In this document: positions 9,629-17,781 of the stretch, in pieces | How the letters are laid out: every line of letters starts with the position of its first letter | How positions within the stretch are numbered: position 1 is the stretch's first letter | Assembly: GCF_000686805.1 (NCBI RefSeq) | Contig: NZ_JMLP01000018.1 | Location: 62,001-126,000, forward strand | Direction of reading: 5' to 3' | DNA length: 64,000 bases | Origin: Bacillus sp. UNC41MFS5 | GTDB taxonomy: Bacteria; Bacillota; Bacilli; Bacillales_B; DSM-18226 | Notes under the pieces: model-generated | What the model was told of the DNA's origin: nothing | What the model saw: the letters and a program-made list of their open reading frames with translations, nothing else | The model's database searches: none | Translations under genes and position numbers: made by a program

Positions 9629-11449
9629 ATGGAGGAACAACGAAAGAAACAACTCATCCTCGAGCGGTTTCATTACTCTCAGGATGAAGTGATTGATAAA
9701 TCGTTTAACTGGCAACAGATGTGGCGCTTGCTGCAATACTTAAAGCCCTATACAAAAAATTTACTGCCCCTTTCGTTTATGACAGTGATCATTTCAACAG
9801 CCATCCGTTTAATCATTCCGATTTTAATTGGCGTCTATACCCTTGACAAGGCGATTGTTGAAAAAGATACAACCTTATTGCTCCAGCTGATTTTCATCAT
9901 TTCAGGGTTGTATGTTTTATCCTATTTTGTCAATTTGCTAAGAATCCGCTGGATGAATAAGCTTGGGCAGAATGTCATTTATGATTTGCGGCAGCATTTG
10001 TTTACACATGTACAGTCCTTATCACACAGGTTCTTCGACCAGCGTTCGGGCGGGTCGATTCTTGTGAGGATTATGAATGATATTAATTCCCTGCAGGAGC
10101 TGTTTACAAGTGGTGTTATTAATCTATTAACCGATTTTCTCCTATTGCTGTCGGTTATTATTATCTTATTTTCTTTGAATGCAAAATTAACGATTGCGAT
10201 TATGGTGATTTTGCCGATCATGTTTTTCATCTCCACCAGCCTGCGAAAAAAGATCCGTCTGCAGTGGCAATCGGTTCGGCTCGTCCAGTCGAAGCTCAAT
10301 TCCCATTTAAATGAAAGCATTCAAGGCATCCGAGTCACGCAGGCCTTTACCCAAGAAAAAGAAAACATTCAATTTTTTAAGGGAGTCAACCAGGAAAACT
10401 TTGAAACTTGGAAACAAGCAGTCCATAAAAATGCCATGTTTGGACCGTTTGTCGAGGTCACCAATGCTTTGGGGACGGCCATTCTCATCTGGTACGGGGC
10501 TTTTCTTGTTTCGGGAGGTGAAAGTACAATCGGGGAATTTGTCTCCTTTGCCTTTTATTTAGGGATGTTCTGGGAGCCGATTTCGCGTCTTGGTCAGTTG
10601 TATAATCAGCTGTTGATTGGAATGGCTTCTTCGGAGCGGATTTTTGAGTTTTTAGATGAAAGGCCGCTTGTGTCGGAGGCCTCCAAACCTATGATTCTCT
10701 CTTCTATTAAAGGGCAGATTGATTTTGAGGATGTGGAATTTTCCTATGATGGATCAAGAAAGGCGTTAAACGGTATTTCTATTTCGATAAAAGCGGGAGA
10801 GACGGTTGCGCTTGTCGGCCATACGGGCTCCGGGAAGACGACCATTGCTAACTTGGTCAGCCGCTTCTATGATGCTACCTCAGGTGTTGTCAAAATCGAT
10901 GGCCATCCCATTCACGAATTGTCGATTGCGGGTCTCCGCTCGCAAATAGGCGTGGTCCTGCAGGACACGTTTATCTTTTCAGGAACGATTATGGAAAATA
11001 TTCGTTTTGGAAATCCAGGAGCCAGTGACGAGGAAGTGATCGCTGCCGCGAAGGTAGTAGGAGCCGATTCGTTTATTAACCAGCTTGCGAATGGCTATCA
11101 AACGGAGGTGGAAGAGCGGGGCAATATCTTGTCGGTGGGTGAGCGCCAGCTCCTTTCTTTCGCCAGGGCCCTTCTCGCTGAACCAAAAATTCTCATTTTG
11201 GATGAAGCCACCGCAAGTATTGACACGGAATCAGAGGTCAAGATTCAAAAGGCATTAAGAACGTTATTAAAAGGAAGAACAGCAATTATGATTGCCCACA
11301 GGTTATCAACAATCCGGGAAGCCGACAACATCTTGGTTCTTGATCACGGGAATATACTGGAGCAGGGAAATCATGAAAATCTCATGGCTAAACAAGGAAT
11401 TTATTATGAATTAGTGAAAGCCCAATACAAAATGCTTGACCATGGGTGA
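9629..11449 (+). CDS. ABC exporter half-transporter, partner subunit
   Basis: Protein of 606 residues with a 35-residue cytoplasmic leader, six helices and a nucleotide-binding domain. Walker A GHTGSGKT is near residue 397 and Walker B ILILDE near 525 with the catalytic Glu present. The signature is altered to LSVGE near 501. The upstream subunit has the converse defect, so one composite ATP site (Walker of the first, signature of the second) should be degenerate and the other canonical. Lengths 584/606 match YfiB/YfiC or YknU/YknV of B. subtilis, which I cannot tell apart here. A GGGGACGGTTCT hairpin follows the stop. Confidence 0.9.
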   Translation: MEEQRKKQLILERFHYSQDEVIDKSFNWQQMWRLLQYLKPYTKNLLPLSFMTVIISTAIRLIIPILIGVYTLDKAIVEKDTTLLLQLIFIISGLYVLSYFVNLLRIRWMNKLGQNVIYDLRQHLFTHVQSLSHRFFDQRSGGSILVRIMNDINSLQELFTSGVINLLTDFLLLLSVIIILFSLNAKLTIAIMVILPIMFFISTSLRKKIRLQWQSVRLVQSKLNSHLNESIQGIRVTQAFTQEKENIQFFKGVNQENFETWKQAVHKNAMFGPFVEVTNALGTAILIWYGAFLVSGGESTIGEFVSFAFYLGMFWEPISRLGQLYNQLLIGMASSERIFEFLDERPLVSEASKPMILSSIKGQIDFEDVEFSYDGSRKALNGISISIKAGETVALVGHTGSGKTTIANLVSRFYDATSGVVKIDGHPIHELSIAGLRSQIGVVLQDTFIFSGTIMENIRFGNPGASDEEVIAAAKVVGADSFINQLANGYQTEVEERGNILSVGERQLLSFARALLAEPKILILDEATASIDTESEVKIQKALRTLLKGRTAIMIAHRLSTIREADNILVLDHGNILEQGNHENLMAKQGIYYELVKAQYKMLDHG

Positions 11450-11464
11450 CCATGAGTGGGTCAT

Positions 11465-11509
11465 GGGGACGGTTCTTTTGGCTTTTTCGGGGCCGGGAGA
11501 ACCGTCCCC
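11465..11509 (+). repeat. Inverted pair of the GGGGACGGTTCT dispersed repeat
   Basis: GGGGACGGTTCT at 11465-11476 is followed by its exact reverse complement at 11498-11509, giving a 12-bp hairpin after the exporter gene. The same 12-mer or variants occur elsewhere: 23126, 40374, 42503, 45838, 58337 and 58379. It has no clear U-tract, so termination is possible but not certain. Confidence 0.8.
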
Positions 11510-11545
11510 GAGCTATCAATTTTACATCATTAGGAGGAGGCTATT

Positions 11546-12490
11546 TTGCAGCCATTACTATTAAAACCTGTTTTTAAAGAGAGAATTTGGGGCGGAACGG
11601 CATTACAAAAGGAATTTGGATATGAAATTTCATCAGAACTAACAGGAGAATGCTGGGCTATTTCCGCTCATCCAAACGGCCCTTCGGTCATTGAAAACGG
11701 TCCATATGCCGGCATGACTTTGGACAATCTCTGGAGTGAGCATCCTGAGTTATTTGGAAGTCAAAAGAAAGAGGTATTTCCGCTGCTTACCAAGATCTTG
11801 GATGCCAATATGGATTTATCCGTACAGGTTCATCCCGATGATGCCTATGCAAAGGTGAATGAAAACGGTGAGCTTGGAAAGACAGAATGTTGGTATATTA
11901 TCGACTGCAAAGAAGAGGCGGATATAATCTTTGGACATAACGCCCAATCAAAGGAAGAACTAATCCAGCAAATTAATGAGGGAAAATGGAACGACCTGCT
12001 GCGCCGAGTTAAAATCAAGCCGGGTGACTTTTTCTATGTCCCAAGTGGTACGATCCATGCTTTGTGTGAAGGAACTCTCGTATTGGAAACGCAGCAGAGT
12101 TCTGACACTACCTATCGGGTTTATGATTTTGATCGCAAGGATGCGGAAGGGAACCTGCGTGATTTGCATTTAGAAAAGGCAATTGAGGTAACGACAGTGC
12201 CTCATCAAAATGCAATGATTTCGCCTCGAGTGGAGGAAGTCGAAAATGCCATGGTTACGACTTTTGTGGAGTCCGAATTTTTCTCTGTTTATAAATGGGA
12301 TATCCATGGGAAGGTATCCTTTTCATTTGATGAGCAATACTTGCTTTTCAGTGTGATTAAGGGCCAGGGATCACTCATCCATAATGGTGAAAAATATGAA
12401 TTAGGGAAGGGAACCCATTTTATTATTCCTGTTGGGTTTGGGGAGTTTGAGTTGGATGGAGAATGCGAGATAATTGTTTCGCATACTTAA
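11546..12490 (+). CDS. manA: Mannose-6-phosphate isomerase, type I
   Basis: Zinc metalloenzyme of 314 residues interconverting mannose 6-phosphate and fructose 6-phosphate. Cupin-fold motifs are visible: VQVHPDD supplies zinc ligands, GKTEC a further ligand Glu, and PSGTIHALCEG the C-terminal cupin ligands. The TTG start is chosen because TAGGAGGAGG ends five bases upstream and the family N-terminus (LLKPVFKERIWGG) follows directly. It corresponds to B. subtilis ManA/YvyI/GmuF. Its place near the GH1 enzyme and fructokinase suggests a mannose-containing substrate. It is separated from them by the ABC exporter and a repeat hairpin, so it may have its own promoter. Confidence 0.93.
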   Translation: MQPLLLKPVFKERIWGGTALQKEFGYEISSELTGECWAISAHPNGPSVIENGPYAGMTLDNLWSEHPELFGSQKKEVFPLLTKILDANMDLSVQVHPDDAYAKVNENGELGKTECWYIIDCKEEADIIFGHNAQSKEELIQQINEGKWNDLLRRVKIKPGDFFYVPSGTIHALCEGTLVLETQQSSDTTYRVYDFDRKDAEGNLRDLHLEKAIEVTTVPHQNAMISPRVEEVENAMVTTFVESEFFSVYKWDIHGKVSFSFDEQYLLFSVIKGQGSLIHNGEKYELGKGTHFIIPVGFGEFELDGECEIIVSHT

Positions 12491-12590
12491 TATTTAAAAC
12501 CAAGGGGGCAGTTCTTGTGCATAATGCATCAAAATAAGGTTCCCTTGGATTTTTGAGATAAAACTCAATCCTTTTTCAATAAGCAAAAGA

Positions 12591-12781
12591 AATATAAGAG
12601 GAGGTTTTCCGGTTAAATGCAGAATGGAGCTCGTTTCGGGGTAAATAAGCGGAGGTTTTCCGCTTATGCATAGCAAAATCCTCCATTTTTAGGTTTTTCG
12701 AGCAAATAGGCGGAATCTCTCCGTCTATTTAAGCTTTTTTTAATCGTAATTAATAATTAAGCGGAATTTTTCCGTCTATTT
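12591..12781 (+). repeat. Four spaced GCGGA...TCCG palindromic repeats
   Basis: This gene-free stretch holds four related palindromes: around 12591-12618, 12643-12667, 12704-12730 and 12757-12781. Each has the form AAATAAGCGGA(N5-6)TCCGCTTATTT with small changes, at intervals of about 50-60 bp. Similar units are common between Bacillaceae genes. A single copy is also seen near 23033. Function unknown; they may be transcript-stabilising hairpins or decayed mobile sequences. No gene is seen in 12491-12941. Confidence 0.75.
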
Positions 12782-12870
12782 ATTAGCTCGGGTGCTTAAC
12801 TTGATTCCCCAAATCAAAAGAGTGGAGGCTCAGGCCCCCACTTAATAAAGAATAAAGCCCTCCTACAAAA

Positions 12871-12923
12871 GTGCCTGACACCACCCGCAAATTCATCGAC
12901 ATGATTCGGGGAGTGACAGGCAC
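12871..12923. repeat. GTGCCTGACACC dispersed repeat, inverted pair
   Basis: GTGCCTGACACC at 12871-12882 faces GTGACAGGCAC at 12913-12923, forming a hairpin just downstream of the dehydrogenase gene (minus strand). A third copy is inside the kinase gene at 55738. It may act as a terminator for the minus-strand operon, though a U-tract is weak. Confidence 0.7.
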
Positions 12924-12941
12924 TGTTCTTAACTGGCTGTA

Positions 12942-14456
12942 TTATTTGTTACTAGGGAATGCAAATGATAGATCACTATTATCGCTTGCTGATAACCAGC
13001 GTTCTGAAACTGTTTTGGTCTTTGTATAGAACCGTGCTTGATCTGGGCCAAACATTTGCCCGTCGCCAAATCTTGAGCCCTTAAACCCAGCAAAATTGTG
13101 AAAACCTACTGGAATTGGAATTGGTACATTTACACCGACCATTCCTACATCAATTTCAGTCGTGAATTTTCTAGCTGCCAGCCCATTATTGGTATAGATC
13201 GTTACACCATTTGCTAATTCTTGCTGATTAATTAATTTTATTGCTTCCTCTAAACTATCAACACGGACAATATTACGAACAGGACCGAAAACTTCTTCTT
13301 CATAAATTTTCATTCCTGGTTTCACATGGTCAAGTAACGTTGGTGCAAGGAAGAATCCCTCGCTATTTTTGGTAATCTCTTTATTACGTCCATCACAAAC
13401 GAGTGTTGCCCCTTCTTCTTCACTGTGATCAATTGCTTTTAGGATACTTTCTTTTGCTTGCGAGGAAATAACTGGGCCGTAATCTGCACCGTCTGTAAAA
13501 GCTCCTACTTTTAAGCGATCAACCTTTTCTTTTAAAATTTCTACCAAGCGATCCGCCGTTTCTTGACCGACTGGCATTAAGGTAGAAATGGCCATACACC
13601 GCTGTGAAGCCGCTCCGTACCCTGCACTGATGAAAGCATTCGCTACTTGTTCTAAATCAGCATCTGGCATAACAACCATATTATTCTTGCCGCCTCCTAA
13701 GGCAACCACACGTTTGCCATATTTAGCGCTCGTTTCATAAATATAGTGTGCTACTGGTGTAGACCCAACGAAGGAAATGGCCTGTACGGCTGGATTTTCA
13801 AGTAGTTCATTTACCGCCTCTTTATCACCATTGATGACTGTCCAAATACCATCTGGCAGGCCTGCTTCTTTCCATAATTCACAAATATATAAAGCGGTCA
13901 TAGGTACACGTTCAGAAGCTTTTAAAATAACCGCATTTCCAACGGCTACTGCCATGCTTGTTTGCGCTAATGGCACCATGATTGGAAAATTGAAGGGAGA
14001 GATGGCGGCCACTACACCTAGTGGATATTTAGCTGAATAAGCATTAATTTGTCCGCCCACATTTACGGAATATTCACCCTTCATGAAATGAGGCGCATTA
14101 ATCGCTAAATCTACTGATTCTAATCCACGAGTAATTTCACCCTGTGCATCTTCTTCGGTTTTCCCGCTTTCGATACAGATTAATTCGATGACTTTATCTT
14201 TATTTTGCTTTAGCAAGTTGCGGAAATTCAGGATAACTTCTGCCCGCTTCGCTACGGAGAGATCACGCCATTCGGGAAAGGCGGCTTCTGCTTTTTTTAT
14301 GGCACCTTTCACTTCATTTGAGGAAGCTAACGGTACTTTCGCAATGATTTCCCCTGTTGCCGGATTAAACACTTCTGAAAAACGGCCGCTTTCACCCTTG
14401 ATCATTTTTCCATCAATAAAATGTGTAAGTTCTTTCACATCAGTCATGTTTGTCAT
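12942..14456 (-). CDS. mmsA: CoA-acylating (methyl)malonate-semialdehyde dehydrogenase
   Basis: Aldehyde dehydrogenase of 504 residues. The SPFNFPIMVP segment and the catalytic Cys near residue 287 in SQRCMAIS are those of the MmsA/IolA branch, which converts malonate or methylmalonate semialdehyde plus CoA and NAD to acetyl- or propionyl-CoA, CO2 and NADH. It is the second gene of a minus-strand unit, 30 bp after an omega-aminotransferase. Together they would turn a beta-amino acid such as beta-alanine into acetyl-CoA. The context is not inositol catabolism, so malonate semialdehyde is the likelier substrate. Confidence 0.9.
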   Translation of the reverse strand: MTNMTDVKELTHFIDGKMIKGESGRFSEVFNPATGEIIAKVPLASSNEVKGAIKKAEAAFPEWRDLSVAKRAEVILNFRNLLKQNKDKVIELICIESGKTEEDAQGEITRGLESVDLAINAPHFMKGEYSVNVGGQINAYSAKYPLGVVAAISPFNFPIMVPLAQTSMAVAVGNAVILKASERVPMTALYICELWKEAGLPDGIWTVINGDKEAVNELLENPAVQAISFVGSTPVAHYIYETSAKYGKRVVALGGGKNNMVVMPDADLEQVANAFISAGYGAASQRCMAISTLMPVGQETADRLVEILKEKVDRLKVGAFTDGADYGPVISSQAKESILKAIDHSEEEGATLVCDGRNKEITKNSEGFFLAPTLLDHVKPGMKIYEEEVFGPVRNIVRVDSLEEAIKLINQQELANGVTIYTNNGLAARKFTTEIDVGMVGVNVPIPIPVGFHNFAGFKGSRFGDGQMFGPDQARFYTKTKTVSERWLSASDNSDLSFAFPSNK

Positions 14457-14486
14457 CTACCCGTTCTCCTTTCGATTTTAAAAGCT

Positions 14487-15848
14487 TTATAAAGATTCAA
14501 TTGCTTGAACTAGGTTTGCTAAAATAAAATCTTTTTCCTCTAAAGTAATATTTAATGGTGGAGATAAGGTTAATACGTTGTTATATCCTGCGACGGTTAC
14601 ACCATTTTTTCCAATAATGAGTCCTTGCTCTTTACACTTAGCAATCACTTGATTGACTTTTTCTACAGCTAAAGGATTTTTTGTATCGCGGTCTTCGACG
14701 AGTTCGATTCCAATCAGCAATCCTTTTCCGCGAATATCACCAACATGAGGATGTTGTGAAATTCTAGCTTTTAATTCTTCTATTAAAATCGCACCCATTT
14801 CGGTAGATTGTTCAAATAAATTTTCTCGTTCCATAATTTCTAGATTTTTTAATGCTACTGCACAAGCCGCCGGAGAGCCTCCAAATGTATTGATATGGCG
14901 GAAAAAGTCATAATTTCCGCTTTTCGTAAACTCTTCATAAACTTCTCTCTTTACTGCCGTTGCTGAAAGTGGCATATAAGCGCTGGTCAGTCCCTTTGCC
15001 ATGGTAATAATGTCTGGCTGGACCCCATAATGTTGATGGCCGAAGGCTTTTCCTGTCCGTCCGAAGCCGCAGATGACTTCATCGACAATTAATAAGGCAC
15101 CATGCTTCTCACAAACTTCTTTTACACCTTTTAAGTAATCATCTGGAGGCATAATGACCCCGCCACCTGTAATAATCGGCTCCAATATCATCGCCGCAAT
15201 CGTTTCTGAATGCTCCCATGTCATGATTTCGTCTACTGCTTTAACGGATGGTAAATCGCTGGGATTCTTAAATCCATCCTCATTGGAACGATATTGATCC
15301 GGCGCTTTTACATGAATAAATCCTGGTGCTAATGGTTCGTATTTATATTTCCGTTCTGCTTGCCCTGTTGCAGCGAGCGCTCCCATGGAGTTCCCGTGAT
15401 AGGCGCGATAACGAGAGACAATTTTATAACGGTTGCCTTGACCTTTTTGCTGGTAATACTGCCGAACGATTTTAAATGCTGTTTCATTTGCCTCAGAGCC
15501 GCTATTGGAGAAAAATACTACATAATCCCCACCTAATAATTCGCTGATTTTTTCAGCAAGTAAAATCGCCGTTGGATGACCATTTGTTAATGGTGTATAG
15601 TTGTTTTCTAGAAGCTGGTCATATGCTGCTTTTGCTATTTCTTCTCTTCCATAACCAACATTTACACACCATAGTCCCGACATGGCATCTAAATAACGAT
15701 TCCCCTCAATATCTGTCAGCCATGCACCTTCCGCTTTTTGAATGATGGTAGTAGCTTGCGGGTTATACGACTTCATGGAATGCCATAGGTATTTCTCATC
15801 TTTCGTGGCTAAATTTTCACCTGTTTGAACATTTTCCATCTGAGTCAC
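14487..15848 (-). CDS. Class III omega-amino acid aminotransferase (beta-alanine:pyruvate type)
   Basis: PLP enzyme of 453 residues. SNSGSEANE binds the cofactor phosphate, IVDEVICGFGRTG carries the Asp that contacts the pyridine nitrogen, and MAKGLTSAY holds the Schiff-base Lys near residue 285. Family members transfer the terminal amino group of beta-alanine, 3-aminoisobutyrate or other omega-amino acids to pyruvate. Co-transcription with the semialdehyde dehydrogenase supports a beta-amino acid as substrate. AAAGGAG precedes the ATG. A long inverted repeat shared with the PucR/amidohydrolase intergenic region lies 60-100 bp upstream, so the unit is probably under the same regulator. Confidence 0.9.
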   Translation of the reverse strand: MTQMENVQTGENLATKDEKYLWHSMKSYNPQATTIIQKAEGAWLTDIEGNRYLDAMSGLWCVNVGYGREEIAKAAYDQLLENNYTPLTNGHPTAILLAEKISELLGGDYVVFFSNSGSEANETAFKIVRQYYQQKGQGNRYKIVSRYRAYHGNSMGALAATGQAERKYKYEPLAPGFIHVKAPDQYRSNEDGFKNPSDLPSVKAVDEIMTWEHSETIAAMILEPIITGGGVIMPPDDYLKGVKEVCEKHGALLIVDEVICGFGRTGKAFGHQHYGVQPDIITMAKGLTSAYMPLSATAVKREVYEEFTKSGNYDFFRHINTFGGSPAACAVALKNLEIMERENLFEQSTEMGAILIEELKARISQHPHVGDIRGKGLLIGIELVEDRDTKNPLAVEKVNQVIAKCKEQGLIIGKNGVTVAGYNNVLTLSPPLNITLEEKDFILANLVQAIESL

Positions 15849-15907
15849 TCCTTTACAATTTGTTTCGTCTGTCTTTATTGTGAAGGGTTATGACCCTATA
15901 ATCATCA

Positions 15908-15950
15908 GACATAATGTAAAACGTTTTCAAAAGACGTTTCACATATTGAC
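15908..15950. promoter_or_regulatory. Candidate operator of the PucR-type regulator, aminotransferase side
   Basis: ACATAATGTAAAAC at 15909-15922 and the inverted, imperfect half GTTTCACATATTGAC at 15936-15950 repeat the layout of the site at 17664-17706. Half-site centres are about 29 bp apart here and 30 there. A partial cre core (TGAAAACGTTTT on the minus strand) overlaps the first half. The site lies in the promoter region of the minus-strand aminotransferase operon. Confidence 0.6.
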
Positions 15951-15978
15951 AACTTTTTTTAAAAAGGCAGTGTTAACC

Positions 15979-15995
15979 TGGAGCGGAAATCAACA
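15979..15995. repeat. Fragment of the GC-rich dispersed element seen at 32747-32939
   Basis: TGGAGCGGAAATCAACA matches, at 16 of 17 bases, the end of the large GC-rich element read on its minus strand. It looks like a solitary end left by deletion or a minimal copy. Confidence 0.55.
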
Positions 15996-16020
15996 GGCAC
16001 CTTTTACAGAGCCTTCACGA

Positions 16021-16049
16021 AAAAAAATCCCTCTTTCTTAAGAGAGATT
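16021..16049 (-). terminator. Intrinsic terminator overlapping the pucR-like stop codon
   Basis: Read on the minus strand, AATCTCTCTT/AAAGAGGGATT form a stem with a tail of eight T. The left arm includes the last codons and the stop of the regulator gene. Confidence 0.8.
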
Positions 16050-17621
16050 CTCTACATCTGCAGGTTGGAAATCAAATTGAGTAGCGAGCAGCATTAATTC
16101 AACAGCAAGCCGTTTTGGCGGAAGCATATAATCATTTCCTATTAAGCTTTCAATTTTAGACAAACGATGATATAAGGTTTGACGAACAATAAATAGCTTT
16201 TCAGCTGTCTCATTTTTCTGACAATTATTCTGAAGATAAACCTGTAATGTTGTAATCAAATTCCCATTATTTTTAGCATCGTATTCATAGAGGGGCTCTA
16301 AATATCTTTTGGCTAAATCCATAATGGCTTTATTTTTTTGCAGCTGAAGAACTAATTGATGTAAGTACAGATCTTCATAAAAATAAGAAAGATGGGCAGC
16401 ATTACTTCGGATTAACAGGGTATCCTGTGCCGTTTCGTAACTTTGATTGACTAATTTATATTGTTTTACAATCTGCCCAACAGCCGTAGTGACAGACATA
16501 TCTATATATTTATGATTCTTTCTAAAGTCCTTGATTTTTTCAATGCATTCGATAATCCGGTGTTTTAGATCATGTCCATAAATATCTGCAATAATATAAA
16601 TCAGCCGTTGTTTTTCTTCTAATAGAAATAAAACGAATCCTTTTTTCTCAAAAACATTCCGGGAGTATAACTTGTAATAATTTAAATCATTTTCTTTTTT
16701 GGATTTCTTTATCTGATCGATTAATACAAAGTAGGAGCAATTTAACAAATGGTGAAAACTCTGTTCCTTTAAGAAGGAAGTGATCACAGAATCTTCAACT
16801 GTTCCGCCTAACCAAGCTTCTAATAACATTCGAGAGTGCATATTTTGTTTCTCTTCTATATATAAACTGCGTAATAAATATTGTGATAGGGCAATAACCG
16901 TTCGATCCAATACTAACAATTCAAACTCATTGATCGTACGATCCTCTGTGAAAATACATACTTCTCCATAACGTTCTTCTAATATATTTACTTCACATTT
17001 GGCAAAATGCTTTGAATTCCCCTTTGTTTCATAATTATCTCTTAAGTTCTCATATATATGGTGTTTCTCATTTGGTATAAACATTGGTTGCTGACCGTTT
17101 ATGATAAAGGCAACGTTCATGTTTAAAAATCTATTAAGTCTCATTAAAATATGTTCATAATGAGTGATTTTCAAGGTTAATTTGTTGATTTCTTGAGAAT
17201 AATTCTCCAACCGTTTGATCATTTCATACTGTTGATTAATTAATTCACTATGTATTTCTTGTGTTATTTCAATAAAGGGAACGACTTCGCTAAACACAAG
17301 AATGGGGAAGAGATGTAAATTAGCCAGCTCGATTACATGATGAGGTACGGAATGAATATGTTCACCAAATTCAATACATAATCCGGCTGCTTCTTTTTCT
17401 ATCAGTTGTTTTACAAAATTGAATAGAGTCTTTTCCTCAATGAGTTGAATTCCAGTTGTTAAAATTAATTCGTTGCCCTTTATTAAACTAGTAATCTCTT
17501 TTGATTCTAGTATATGAACCCACTTGATTGTATTGGAAACCCCGCCATGACCTGCTATCATTTCCACGTTTTGAAAATGTTTTTTATCAAATAAATCTTG
17601 AACTGTTAGCGAATAAGACAT
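16038..17621 (-). CDS. PucR-family transcriptional regulator
   Basis: Regulator of 527 residues. The N-terminal ~120 residues are a PucR ligand-sensing domain (VQDLFDKKHF, GNELILTTG). A central GGDEF-like CdaR domain follows, and the C-terminal ~60 residues are the HTH_30 fold (NNCQKNETAEKLFIVRQTLYHRL). PucR proteins usually activate purine or other nitrogen-compound catabolic genes in response to a pathway ligand. It is divergent from the amidohydrolase gene, with a 13-bp perfect inverted repeat between them and a related one before the aminotransferase operon. It is therefore the likely regulator of both units. The effector is unknown. Confidence 0.9.
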   Translation of the reverse strand: MSYSLTVQDLFDKKHFQNVEMIAGHGGVSNTIKWVHILESKEITSLIKGNELILTTGIQLIEEKTLFNFVKQLIEKEAAGLCIEFGEHIHSVPHHVIELANLHLFPILVFSEVVPFIEITQEIHSELINQQYEMIKRLENYSQEINKLTLKITHYEHILMRLNRFLNMNVAFIINGQQPMFIPNEKHHIYENLRDNYETKGNSKHFAKCEVNILEERYGEVCIFTEDRTINEFELLVLDRTVIALSQYLLRSLYIEEKQNMHSRMLLEAWLGGTVEDSVITSFLKEQSFHHLLNCSYFVLIDQIKKSKKENDLNYYKLYSRNVFEKKGFVLFLLEEKQRLIYIIADIYGHDLKHRIIECIEKIKDFRKNHKYIDMSVTTAVGQIVKQYKLVNQSYETAQDTLLIRSNAAHLSYFYEDLYLHQLVLQLQKNKAIMDLAKRYLEPLYEYDAKNNGNLITTLQVYLQNNCQKNETAEKLFIVRQTLYHRLSKIESLIGNDYMLPPKRLAVELMLLATQFDFQPADVENLS

Positions 17622-17638
17622 TTTAAACCTCCCCTAAA

Positions 17639-17652
17639 AAAGAGCGCTTACA
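17639..17652 (-). promoter_or_regulatory. Candidate cre (CcpA) site
   Basis: On the minus strand TGTAAGCGCTCTTT matches the cre consensus TGWAARCGYTWNCW at 12 of 14 positions, including the central CG. It lies directly before the pucR-like gene. Confidence 0.45.
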
Positions 17653-17663
17653 AAGAATAATAT

Positions 17664-17706
17664 AACATAATGTAAAACAGTTAAGAAAACTTCTTTACAT
17701 TATGTT
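17664..17706. promoter_or_regulatory. Long inverted-repeat operator between pucR-like gene and amidohydrolase
   Basis: AACATAATGTAAA at 17664-17676 and its perfect reverse complement TTTACATTATGTT at 17694-17706 are separated by 17 bp, with centres 30 bp (about three helical turns) apart. It ends about 40 bp upstream of the extended -10 box of the amidohydrolase gene, as expected for activator binding, and is also close to the regulator's own start. The motif differs from the B. subtilis PucR box. Confidence 0.7.
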
Positions 17707-17744
17707 CATACCTAGCGGCTAAAAAGCTATGTTATATTTATTTT

Positions 17745-17753
17745 TGTTATAAT
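17745..17753 (+). promoter_or_regulatory. Extended -10 promoter of the amidohydrolase gene
   Basis: TGTTATAAT is a perfect extended -10 (TGnTATAAT) 28 bp before the ATG. No good -35 box is seen, which fits an activator-dependent promoter. Confidence 0.6.
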
Positions 17754-17781
17754 CTAAAAATTCAGATAAAGGAGTGACCCA

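Noticed and set aside
12591..12781. CRISPR-like array
   Set aside because: Palindromes are only loosely spaced and vary in sequence; the DNA between them has no spacer character and there are no cas genes.
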